Assembly (NCBI GenBank): GCA_900321895.1
Contig: ONYB01000076.1
Coordinates: 1-21,086 of the forward strand
DNA from: an uncultured Brachyspira sp.
GTDB lineage: Bacteria > Cyanobacteriota > Vampirovibrionia > Gastranaerophilales > Gastranaerophilaceae
Length of the DNA stretch: 21,086 bases
Direction: 5' to 3'
Position 1 is the first letter of the stretch, and each line of letters starts with the position of its first letter. The notes under the pieces are model-generated. The model was not told where the DNA came from. It did no database searches and saw only the letters and a program-made list of their open reading frames with translations. The translations under genes and the position numbers were made by a program. This document shows positions 1-6,697 of this stretch, piece after piece.

Positions 1-100
1 ACAATGAGTTTTCTTAATAATTCTACAAATATCGGCAAAAGTTTTTATTTACGGGATTTTAACTCTATAACTGTTTTAATAATACGAATAGGAAGTATAA

Positions 101-778
101 ATGCAAATTACAAATAATCAGTCAAACTTAAATTTTAGCGGTAGTTTTAGAATTCCGAGGGGCAAGTTCAAAGCTCAACACGAAATTCCTCAATTATTTA
201 CGCAAGGTCGTCAAATATTTTATGATATCAAAGAAGATGGCGATATGTTTATCGTGCTTAGGGATAATTACGACAGAAGGGTTGCTAAATATATAAAAGA
301 AAATAATGTTTCAGGGTTGGAGTATTATCCGGAAATCAATACAAAATCAGGCTTGGATGACCAAAAGCCCGAAGGTTTGATTGTGTTATTGAAAGAAAAG
401 TCAAAAGTTATAAAAGCTAATTTGAGTGAAGCAATCTTGGGTAAAAAGCCTGTAAAATATTCTGTAAGTAATGAAATCTCAAAGATTTCAGATGCTTTGA
501 GATTACACATTGAAAATCCGATAATTTCTTCAAATAAATCGTTTACACGTGTTCGTGATGAGCAAAAATGTCGTACGATTGAGCTTGTAGCTCCGACACC
601 AGCCTCAACTTACGTAAAGGTTATCCCTGATTCACTCAACGAAACCTCTACGAAATGTATTATTGATGCAAAAGGCAATATCATCAAAATGTTTGAAACA
701 CCTGACGAAATTCACAGATTCAACGTTATGTTTAATAATGCCAAAAATAAAAATGTGAATATTCTTGTTAATAAGTAA
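101..778 (+). CDS. Lineage-type hypothetical protein, 225 aa
   Basis: I do not recognise a named domain. The ATG start is preceded by an AGGAAG ribosome binding site at a normal distance. The N-terminus is short and polar with an Asn-rich stretch followed by NFSGSF; openings of this kind (an Asn-rich leader and a short F-x-G motif) are common in small Gastranaerophilales proteins, though I say that from memory only. There is no signal peptide or membrane helix, so it is probably cytoplasmic. The body looks mixed alpha/beta, with a charged segment DGDMFIVLRDNYDRRVAKYI around residues 46-65. Its stop codon lies 2 bp from the stop of the convergent DedA gene, so the two transcripts must overlap at their 3' ends or be ended by Rho. 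Coding status is well supported by length and ribosome binding site; function is unknown. Confidence 0.75.
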   Translation: MQITNNQSNLNFSGSFRIPRGKFKAQHEIPQLFTQGRQIFYDIKEDGDMFIVLRDNYDRRVAKYIKENNVSGLEYYPEINTKSGLDDQKPEGLIVLLKEKSKVIKANLSEAILGKKPVKYSVSNEISKISDALRLHIENPIISSNKSFTRVRDEQKCRTIELVAPTPASTYVKVIPDSLNETSTKCIIDAKGNIIKMFETPDEIHRFNVMFNNAKNKNVNILVNK

Positions 779-780
779 AA

Positions 781-1407
781 TTACGATTCTTTCAAGTGTT
801 TTACGTGTTTGTAGACGTACAAAATGCCTAGAATTGCACAGATAGCGACGATGGTGATGTCAAATTTGTGCCAGATGTGTTTGAATGCTTCCATGTTTTG
901 TCCCATTTTTACTCCGACATAAACCAACACGTAGCTCCAAACTAAAGAGCCTAAAAATGTTAGTGTAAAGAAAATTCTCTTTCTGGCTTTTAGTATTCCC
1001 GCAGGAAGTGAGATGAAGGTTCTTACAACAGGTAGCATTCTACAGAAGAAAAATGCCCAATCTCCGTATTTTTCTACCCATTTATCGGCTTCTTCAAGGT
1101 CTTTGTGTGAGATGAGAAAATATTTGCCGTATTTTTCTACAAATTTTCTCCCCCCAAAATAGCCAAGATAATAGGACGGTATTGAACCCAGTACACATCC
1201 GAATGCTCCGGCAATGGCCGCTATGTGAAAGTTCATTTCCCCTTTGCTTACGATATAGCCTGCAAACGGCAAGATTGCTTCGCTCGGCAGCGGAATGTTG
1301 CAAGATTCAATCGCCATAAGAAGGCTTATCCCAAATGCTCCCATTGCGGTTATAATGTGTTCTATAAATGCTACAAGATGTGTTATTATTAAATTTATAA
1401 ATTCCAT
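781..1407 (-). CDS. DedA family (VTT/SNARE-associated domain) membrane protein
   Basis: An integral inner-membrane protein of 208 aa, the usual DedA length. Visible family marks are the reentrant-loop segment LPSEAILPFAG near residues 40-50, the GSIPSYYLGYFGGR stretch, and the conserved F-C-R-M-x-P-x-x-R motif near 120-130, whose two arginines are required in characterised homologues. Hydrophobic helices cover residues 5-35, 40-60, 60-85, 135-165 and 180-200. DedA proteins are proton-motive-force dependent and linked to lipid scrambling or undecaprenyl-phosphate recycling; which applies here cannot be read from sequence. The ATG is preceded by a GGAAG ribosome binding site. It is the last gene of a minus-strand run, 47 bp below the exonuclease gene, and may also have its own promoter inside that gap. 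Confidence 0.93.
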   Translation of the reverse strand: MEFINLIITHLVAFIEHIITAMGAFGISLLMAIESCNIPLPSEAILPFAGYIVSKGEMNFHIAAIAGAFGCVLGSIPSYYLGYFGGRKFVEKYGKYFLISHKDLEEADKWVEKYGDWAFFFCRMLPVVRTFISLPAGILKARKRIFFTLTFLGSLVWSYVLVYVGVKMGQNMEAFKHIWHKFDITIVAICAILGILYVYKHVKHLKES

Positions 1408-1437
1408 ATTCTCTCTTCCTTGGTTTAATCTTTTTTT

Positions 1438-1465
1438 ATAATACAGTAAAAATATTAAATTGAAA
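1438..1465 (-). promoter_or_regulatory. Possible promoter for the DedA gene
   Basis: On the minus strand TATTAT (1443-1438) is preceded by TG and, 16 bp upstream, by a weak TTTCAA hexamer (1465-1460) that overlaps the end of the exonuclease gene. The predicted start of transcription leaves a leader of about 24 nt with a GGAAG ribosome binding site. The -35 is poor and the site is AT-rich, so this may be chance and the gene may rely on read-through from upstream. Confidence 0.33.
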
Positions 1466-2021
1466 GTTCTTTTTCTCGTTCAAAAACTTCTTTTTTTATT
1501 TTTTTGTAAACATTTAGTGTGATTTCGCAATCTGTCAGGGCTCTGTGGTGACCTTTTGCTGAAACATTGTAATGAGCTGCAAGGGCATCAAGTTTGTGCG
1601 AAGGCAGTTTGCAATATTTTCTTGACATTTTCATTGTGTCTACAAAGTCATTAGTGAATTCTTTTTGAAAGTGTCGTTCCCAGTTGTCGTAAATGAAATT
1701 GATATCGAAATTTACGTTATGCCCCATAACAAGGTCTGTTCCGACAAATTCCATAAATTTTGGTAAAACTTCTTTGATGTTCGGAGCGGAAACAAGCATT
1801 TCATCCGTAATCCCAGTTAATTTTGAGATGTAATAATTGAGCTTTCCTGTAGGTTTTATCAATGTTGAAAAAGTATCCACGGCACGGTCGTCACGAACTT
1901 TTATCGCCGAAAGTTCGATTATTTCACAAGTTGCGGGTGAAAGTCCTGTTGTTTCTATATCTACAACAGTGTAATTTGATATGAAATTCTCCGTATAATT
2001 TCCTTTGTTTCTGTCTTTCAT
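1455..2021 (-). CDS. DEDDh 3'-5' exonuclease (DNA polymerase III epsilon/PolC-like)
   Basis: A DnaQ-like exonuclease. All catalytic residues are present: ExoI V-D-I-E-T-T-G (D21, E23), ExoII H-N-V-N-F-D (D106) and ExoIII with H159 and D164 in HHRALTDCEIT. It is a stand-alone exonuclease of 188 aa with no polymerase or UvrC-like fusion, so it could be a proofreading subunit or a general 3'-5' exonuclease acting on single-stranded DNA or RNA. I start at the ATG at 2021 rather than a TTG at 2036: the ATG sits one base after the HAD stop codon, the usual arrangement for translational coupling, and the TTG would overlap the upstream gene by 14 bp. A GGGG stretch lies about 15 nt upstream of the ATG, which is far for a ribosome binding site, again pointing to coupling. 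Confidence 0.9.
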   Translation of the reverse strand: MKDRNKGNYTENFISNYTVVDIETTGLSPATCEIIELSAIKVRDDRAVDTFSTLIKPTGKLNYYISKLTGITDEMLVSAPNIKEVLPKFMEFVGTDLVMGHNVNFDINFIYDNWERHFQKEFTNDFVDTMKMSRKYCKLPSHKLDALAAHYNVSAKGHHRALTDCEITLNVYKKIKKEVFEREKELSI

Positions 2022-2022
2022 T

Positions 2023-2712
2023 TTATTTTGCCGCAACCCCTTTTGCCATAATTGCTTGAATTTCTTTAAAATCTTTTATAATCATTGAAACGGCAGGAAT
2101 TTTTTCATAAAGTTCGACGGGTTCCATAGATGCAATCGCAACGATTTTCCCGATATTTGCTCTGCGTGCTGCTTCAATCCCTGATACTGCATCTTCAACA
2201 ACAATGCATTCTTGCGGGGCTAATCCGAGATTTTTTGCCGCAATTTGGTAGATGTCTGGAGCCGGTTTGCCGGCGATTGTTCCGTCGGAATAAACAATTT
2301 TGTCGAGGTCAAACCAGTTCGCAAGATTAAATTCTTTTATGTAAAAATCTACGTTGTCTTTTTCGGACATTGTTGCGATTGTACGTGGAATATTATTTTC
2401 TTTGAGGTAATTTAAAAATTCGACGGCGTAAGGTGCGAGATGAAAGTGTTCCGGATCTTTTCTGCACATTTCACGATAAACCCCTTCTTTTTCTTTTGCA
2501 AATTTTTCAACCATTTCTTTGGAAGGTTTTTTGCCGATGAGGTAAGCGATGATATCTTCGTTTGTTCTGCCGAACATGTATTCACGCATTTCGTCGTCGG
2601 TGAAAGCGTGTTCTCTTAATCGTTTTGAAAATTCTCGCCATGCTTCTAAGTGTTTTTCGGAATCCCAAAATAAAGTTCCGTTAAAATCAAATATAACACC
2701 TTTATAATCCAT
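2023..2712 (-). CDS. HAD-superfamily hydrolase, beta-phosphoglucomutase/phosphatase-like
   Basis: A 229-aa subfamily I HAD protein with a helical cap between motifs I and II. Motif I is F-D-F-N-G-T-L (D9 is the nucleophile), motif II is the Thr/Ser in R-T-I-A-T-M-S near residue 115, motif III is the Lys of GKPAPDIY near 149, and motif IV is VVEDAVSGIEAA near 171. The second acidic residue of motif I, the usual general acid/base, is Asn (N11). This DFNGTL variant exists in other HAD proteins, so it need not mean inactivity. Related enzymes dephosphorylate or isomerise small sugar phosphates; the substrate is unknown. It lies 13 bp below the TPR gene and 1 bp above the exonuclease start, so all three are probably co-transcribed. 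Confidence 0.9.
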   Translation of the reverse strand: MDYKGVIFDFNGTLFWDSEKHLEAWREFSKRLREHAFTDDEMREYMFGRTNEDIIAYLIGKKPSKEMVEKFAKEKEGVYREMCRKDPEHFHLAPYAVEFLNYLKENNIPRTIATMSEKDNVDFYIKEFNLANWFDLDKIVYSDGTIAGKPAPDIYQIAAKNLGLAPQECIVVEDAVSGIEAARRANIGKIVAIASMEPVELYEKIPAVSMIIKDFKEIQAIMAKGVAAK

Positions 2713-2725
2713 AAATCTCTCCGTA

Positions 2726-3301
2726 TTAAATATTGTTTTCTTTTATTTTGTTGTAGTAGTCTAAAAAGGTTTGTGCATCTTTAGTTTTGTTTAATTTTTT
2801 AAGGGTGTAAGCCATATTGTAGTGGAAATCAGCTTCAGTCGGTTTTATATCAATAGCCTTTGCAAAATTATTTCTTGCGTCTTTAAGTTTGCCTAATCGG
2901 AGGTAAGCACAACCCATGTTGTAGTATGCGTATGCAAAATCTGGTTTTAATTTAGTGACAATTTTGTATTGTTCGATTGCCATGTTTGGTTTTTCTTCAT
3001 CAAGATACAGGTTGCCCAGATTGTACGGAGCTTTGTAGTATTTTGCATCATTTGAGGCTGCCTGATGATACATAAATTCTGCATCATCATTTCTGCCTTT
3101 GTCTTGAAGTATGTTTCCTAACAAAATCCAATTTTGCGGAGTTCTTGTCTCTTGCGGAATTGTTAAAAGCAAACTAAACGCATCCTCAAGATTATTTTCG
3201 GCATAATACATGTTTGCTTGATTAACAATAATTGAATCATCTGCAAATACGTTCATCACTGTGAAAACTATTGCAAATATCAGATACACAAATTTTCTCA
3301 T
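2726..3301 (-). CDS. Exported TPR-repeat protein
   Basis: A 191-aa protein with a Sec-type signal peptide: MRKF start, hydrophobic core to about residue 20 and a likely cleavage around VFA-DD. The rest consists of about four tetratricopeptide repeats; the clearest are residues 54-87 (ILLGNILQDKGRNDDAEFMY), 90-122 (NLGNLYLDEEKPNMAIEQY) and 125-157 (YNMGCAYLRLGKLKDARNNF), with a partial one after. TPRs are protein-binding scaffolds, so it probably works in the periplasm or at the envelope as an assembly or tethering factor; the partner is unknown. The ATG has no Shine-Dalgarno but sits 6 nt after a TATAAT box, which predicts a leaderless transcript. It heads the TPR-HAD-exonuclease run. Confidence 0.88.
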   Translation of the reverse strand: MRKFVYLIFAIVFTVMNVFADDSIIVNQANMYYAENNLEDAFSLLLTIPQETRTPQNWILLGNILQDKGRNDDAEFMYHQAASNDAKYYKAPYNLGNLYLDEEKPNMAIEQYKIVTKLKPDFAYAYYNMGCAYLRLGKLKDARNNFAKAIDIKPTEADFHYNMAYTLKKLNKTKDAQTFLDYYNKIKENNI

Positions 3302-3307
3302 AAAAAA

Positions 3308-3335
3308 ATTATATAATAAATTTGATAAAAATCAA
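3308..3335 (-). promoter_or_regulatory. Sigma-70-type promoter giving a predicted leaderless mRNA for the TPR gene
   Basis: On the minus strand TTGATT (3335-3330) and TATAAT (3313-3308) are separated by 16 bp, and the ATG follows after only 6 nt (six T). Transcription would start at about the A of the ATG. No purine-rich ribosome binding site is present. A dyad TTTGAT-AAAA-ATCAAA (3321-3336) overlaps the -35 and spacer and could be an operator, though such AT-rich dyads also arise by chance. Confidence 0.6.
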
Positions 3336-3351
3336 AAGTTGTTAAATAAAT

Positions 3352-3379
3352 TTGACAATAAAAAAATATATAAAATAAT
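3352..3379 (+). promoter_or_regulatory. Candidate plus-strand promoter in the 3302-3578 gap
   Basis: A perfect TTGACA (3352-3357) is followed after 16 bp by AATAAT (3374-3379). No convincing plus-strand gene follows; the first downstream structure is a 10-bp hairpin. The surrounding AT-richness makes the -10 match easy to obtain by chance. Confidence 0.4.
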
Positions 3380-3385
3380 GTTGTG

Positions 3386-3441
3386 GATGTCTCTTTTACT
3401 GGTTAGTACCTGCATCTGCTCCTTGATGCAGGTATTCTTTT
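3386..3441 (+). ncRNA. Candidate small RNA (hairpin with CUCCUU loop and U-rich tail)
   Basis: This 56-nt stretch begins about 7 nt after the -10 of the candidate promoter at 3352-3379. It contains a perfect 10-bp stem, TACCTGCATC (3407-3416) with GATGCAGGTA (3425-3434), around an 8-nt loop TGCTCCTT, and then TTCTTTT. That is the shape of a short sRNA ending in an intrinsic terminator; the loop is complementary to a Shine-Dalgarno core. A weaker outer pairing joins TTGTGG (3381-3386) and CCACAA (3451-3456). The competing reading is a 43-codon ORF (3378-3509, ATG start, hydrophobic first 20 residues, basic tail, no ribosome binding site), which would be a small membrane peptide. I recognise no Rfam family (not 6S, SRP or tmRNA). 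Confidence 0.28.
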
Positions 3442-3490
3442 CCCAACGTACCACAAGCTTTAGTGTCCCACATGTCAGTCCCCTCAAAAA

Positions 3491-3524
3491 CAAAAAGAAA
3501 AGAGGTTGAACTTTTTTCAACCTC
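3491..3524 (-). terminator. Rho-independent terminator of the 3579-4478 gene
   Basis: Read on the minus strand, a perfect 9-bp stem GAGGTTGAA/TTCAACCTC (3524-3516 with 3510-3502) with a 5-nt loop is followed by TTTTCTTTTTG (3501-3491). It lies 55 bp below the stop codon of the minus-strand gene. It would shield the TPR operon promoter from read-through. Confidence 0.8.
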
Positions 3525-3578
3525 CTACACACATTATCAGTATTTACACACTATTCAAGGAACTTTTATTCTAGAGAA

Positions 3579-4478
3579 TTATTCATCTGCGTTAGCTTTT
3601 TTCCCTGCTTCTACTTGAGAATCCGCAAGTCCGCTATTTCCGGGGATTTGAGTGCTTGCTCTGCGGTTCAGAGCCCCGATACCGCCGCTGGTGACAGCAC
3701 CGAGAACAGCACCAGTACCTGCTGCGACAAGCGGTTTGCTCTTGAACAGATATTTAACGAATTTGAGGGATGATAGTGCAAGCATACCGAGACCGCCGGT
3801 GAGTGCACCGCCTAAGCAGTTGCCGATTAATTTTTTTGTATCTTCCCAACGGCTTACAGGTTGGTCGTTGATGATTGAGATGTTTTCTTCTGCGGTTCTT
3901 CCATCAGCTAAGCCGAAAGATATTGATTGTAAAAATCCTTGAGTTAATGAACCTGCACCGTATTTTCGGATATCGTCAGATAAAGATGTTCCGTATTTTT
4001 GTCGGTACATTGTTTTTACCATTGCAATCATATCTTTTTGGTTGGCATTGCTTTGTTGTCCGTATGTAGCATTCATTCCGTCGAGAACAGATTGGAGAGC
4101 GGGGATGATTTGTTCTTGCTCGTTTTGCATGATTTTTTCGTGAAGAATTTCTAACTGCTCATCAATCGCACGTTCGGGAGCGTTTGCCCTGAAACTTACT
4201 TCACGTCTTTTATCGGCTTGTCTGATTTGCGAATCGTACATAAAGTCTTGATACTGTTCCATATTTTTGAAATATTGGTCGTAATTCATCGCACTTCCGC
4301 CAAAACTCGGCATAAAAGGCATTGTCATACCGGTGAATAAACTGCCGTTCATTGACATTGTCGGGTCATACGAGCTAAGTGGGTTATAACCTGTCAAATC
4401 CTGCATTGCAATGTTGTTAGCATAACTGTTATACATACCATACATTGGGTTAATTCCGCTGACATTTGCGTCTGCCAT
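3579..4478 (-). CDS. Hypothetical protein with Gly-rich hydrophobic C-terminal region, 299 aa
   Basis: I recognise no family. The first ~75 residues are rich in Met, Asn, Tyr, Ser and Gly (low complexity, probably disordered). Residues ~75-160 are charged and helical with Gln/Glu-rich stretches. Residues ~215-275 are Gly/Ala/Leu-rich and hydrophobic (CLGGALTGGLGMLALSSL, then VAAGTGAVLGAVTSGGIGAL), resembling two glycine-zipper membrane segments split by a basic KFVKYLFKSK. That could let it insert in or associate with a membrane, or oligomerise. There is no N-terminal signal. The start is the ATG at 4478, with GGAGG 8 nt upstream; an upstream TTG at 4493 lies within that ribosome binding site and is unlikely. 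It is a single-gene unit with its own terminator. Confidence 0.8.
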   Translation of the reverse strand: MADANVSGINPMYGMYNSYANNIAMQDLTGYNPLSSYDPTMSMNGSLFTGMTMPFMPSFGGSAMNYDQYFKNMEQYQDFMYDSQIRQADKRREVSFRANAPERAIDEQLEILHEKIMQNEQEQIIPALQSVLDGMNATYGQQSNANQKDMIAMVKTMYRQKYGTSLSDDIRKYGAGSLTQGFLQSISFGLADGRTAEENISIINDQPVSRWEDTKKLIGNCLGGALTGGLGMLALSSLKFVKYLFKSKPLVAAGTGAVLGAVTSGGIGALNRRASTQIPGNSGLADSQVEAGKKANADE

Positions 4479-4652
4479 TTTCCTAACCTCCAAAATATTA
4501 ATTTCTACCTACCTTACTTATATAAAAACTTTTTCGTTCCCGAAATTGCACAAATTAAGTTTTTTCGTAACATAAGTTTACAATGCTCTTTTTCTTAATA
4601 TATTTGCCTGCGGGTCAAAACAGTTGTAGAATACTATAATGGAGAGCTTTTT

Positions 4653-5735
4653 GTGATAAAGAGAAGACTTAGAAAATTTTTTACATTTATATTATTCGTG
4701 GCATTTGTGGCATCAATATTTTTATATCCGCAATGGTATAAAACCCAGATAAATAAATGCCGTGGGATGTATTATGTTGCTCAAGGCGATAAATATTTAA
4801 GGAAGGCTGATTTTCAAAAAGCAATCGATTTGTATAAACTAGGACTGGATTATTACCCCGGACACTATGGTGCGTGGCTGAATTTAGGGAATATTTATGT
4901 TGCGTATGAAGATTTTTATTCTGCATTAGATGCTTATGAAAAGGCGATACATTACAATAAAAATTACGTAATTGCGAGAATGAATTACGGAATTATTTCG
5001 GCAGAAAAACTCGGGGATTTTGATGCGGCGATAGCTCAGTATAAAGAAATCGCCGGAATTCGCAGAAAACTGGTTTATATCCCGTTTGTTTTCAGCAATT
5101 TGAGAAGTTACAAGACAAATATGGGGCTTGCATATTATAATATGGGGCTTGCATATCGCCAAAAGTCAATATATTCGGACGGTGACATAATGAAGCAGAG
5201 TTATTATTTGCATGAAGCGATAAAGAGTTACGAAGAGGCGGTCAAGTACCTCAAAAAAGACTATGACGCACGTTACAACCTTGCACTTACCTATCATCTG
5301 AACAAAGACTACAACATGGCGGGGCTTGAATATTGTCGAGCAATCGAAATGGAGCCTATGAACTACGAGGCTCACTACAATTTGGCGATTTTGTTAAAAG
5401 ATATGAAAAAATACAAAGAAGCTTACGAAGAAATGGAAAAGGCAAACACTCTAATCGGATCGAAAGACGGAGGGTCAGGCAAGCAAACGTACGTGTTTGA
5501 CGTAATGAGTGACGTAACTCAACGAGTGCTTTTGGATGATGAAGGCAGAGAATTTGTAAAACAAAAGGCAATGGAAGAAGGGCCGGATCTTAATCTTGAA
5601 TCTCATATAACCTATGTTAACGGTAAAGTCGTAGCGACAGAAGAATTAGACAAAGCAATTCTTAAGAACTTCTCGACCTGCAAAGCCCGTTCGGTATTCT
5701 ATGATGACGAGAATCCTGTGGACGAGATTAAGTAG
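4653..5735 (+). CDS. Membrane-anchored TPR-repeat protein, 360 aa
   Basis: The N-terminus has a basic start (IKRRLRKF) and one hydrophobic helix at residues ~10-26, with no clear cleavage site, so it is probably a signal anchor with the rest outside the cytoplasm. At least five TPR units follow: ~38-71 (AQGDKYLRKADFQKAIDLYK), 72-105, 106-135, ~200-235 and 236-268 (AHYNLAILLKDMKKYKEAYEEM), with a less regular segment between 135 and 200 that repeats GLAYYNMGLAY. The last ~90 residues have no recognised domain. Start is GTG at 4653 with GGAGAG about 7 nt upstream; an ATG at 4639 runs into a stop after five codons. It converges on the ABC permease genes with a 107-bp gap in which I see no clear terminator. 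Partner unknown. Confidence 0.87.
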   Translation: MIKRRLRKFFTFILFVAFVASIFLYPQWYKTQINKCRGMYYVAQGDKYLRKADFQKAIDLYKLGLDYYPGHYGAWLNLGNIYVAYEDFYSALDAYEKAIHYNKNYVIARMNYGIISAEKLGDFDAAIAQYKEIAGIRRKLVYIPFVFSNLRSYKTNMGLAYYNMGLAYRQKSIYSDGDIMKQSYYLHEAIKSYEEAVKYLKKDYDARYNLALTYHLNKDYNMAGLEYCRAIEMEPMNYEAHYNLAILLKDMKKYKEAYEEMEKANTLIGSKDGGSGKQTYVFDVMSDVTQRVLLDDEGREFVKQKAMEEGPDLNLESHITYVNGKVVATEELDKAILKNFSTCKARSVFYDDENPVDEIK

Positions 5736-5842
5736 AGCTATGGTTTAAAAATGATTTTTGCTGCTGATTTCGCAAGCTTTATTATCGACTGTAGTGTTGT
5801 TTTTTTTGAATTTTATGCAAAAAGTTGATTTTGTTGCGATAG

Positions 5843-6685
5843 TTAACCCTTGACAGCACCTTCGTTTTCGCCTGAAATAAAATATCTTTGCATGGCTAGG
5901 AAAAAGATTAAAATAGGTATGGTTGCAAGAATTGAACCCGCTGCAATAAATCGCCAGTTAGAACTGAACATTCCTTGTAAATTGTTTACTCCGACAGGTA
6001 ATGTATACATGCTTTCTTTTGTCAACACAATACTTGGCCATAAAAATTCGCCCCAAGATCCGATAAATGTGAAAATTGCCAGCACAGCAAGAGAAGGTTT
6101 TACCATTGGCATTAAAACTTTTGTAAACAACTGCCAAATACTGCACCCGTCAACGATTGCAGCCTCCTCCATTTCTCTTGGAATTCCCAAAAAAGCCTGT
6201 CGCATAAGAAAAATTCCAAACGCACTAACAGCAAACGGCATTATCATTCCGATAAATCCCGCAAAATTATTCACGCTGTCCACAAGATGAAGTTTGAGCG
6301 TAATCAAATAAACAGGCAACATAATCGCCTGAAACGGTATCATAATGGTTGCAAGAATTGAAAAAAACGCAATTTTTTTACCCTTAAACTCCATTCTCGC
6401 CAACGGATATCCCGCCATAGCCGACAAAATCAAATTAAGAAAAACCGTTCCGCCCGCAACAATCATACTGTTTACAAAATATCCGATAAAATCAACTTTG
6501 TGCCAAACTCCGGTGTAGTTTGCCCAAGTAAAATCCTTCGGAATAATCGTTGGCGGGTATGCAAAAATGTTTTCGCCCGCCCCCTTCAAAGAGGTCGAAA
6601 TCAGCCAAATGAACGGAAATATCGACAAAAGCGACACTAAAATTAAAACTGCATGTATAGAAAATTTTTCGATAAATTTTTTCAT
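5843..6685 (-). CDS. Carbohydrate ABC transporter permease (MalG/UgpE-like)
   Basis: The second inner-membrane permease of a CUT1-type sugar ABC importer, 280 aa with six predicted helices. The cytoplasmic EAA loop that contacts the ATPase is clear near residues 171-192 (EMEEAAIVDGCSIWQLFTKV ending in L-M-P). The opening FPFIWLISTSLK and the FTWANYTGVW segment are typical of MalG/UgpE relatives. Twelve base pairs separate it from the upstream MalF-like gene, so the two form one transcript and a heterodimer. No substrate-binding protein or ATPase gene lies next to it in this window, so the sugar cannot be assigned and the other subunits must be encoded elsewhere or be shared. Confidence 0.92.
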   Translation of the reverse strand: MKKFIEKFSIHAVLILVSLLSIFPFIWLISTSLKGAGENIFAYPPTIIPKDFTWANYTGVWHKVDFIGYFVNSMIVAGGTVFLNLILSAMAGYPLARMEFKGKKIAFFSILATIMIPFQAIMLPVYLITLKLHLVDSVNNFAGFIGMIMPFAVSAFGIFLMRQAFLGIPREMEEAAIVDGCSIWQLFTKVLMPMVKPSLAVLAIFTFIGSWGEFLWPSIVLTKESMYTLPVGVNNLQGMFSSNWRFIAAGSILATIPILIFFLAMQRYFISGENEGAVKG

Positions 6686-6697
6686 ATCTTTACTCTT

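Noticed and set aside
4635..4640. TATAAT immediately before the TPR gene at 4653
   Set aside because: A start 6-8 nt downstream would fall after or within the GGAGAG ribosome binding site, there is no -35 at 16-18 bp and no TG extension, so it is probably chance or only part of another promoter.
5736..5842. Terminator between the convergent TPR and ABC permease genes
   Set aside because: T runs exist, but no stem longer than a few pairs precedes them on either strand.
5850..6290. 146-codon plus-strand ORF inside the MalG-like permease gene
   Set aside because: Antisense to a clear ABC permease, with no ribosome binding site and no recognisable protein; a shadow frame.
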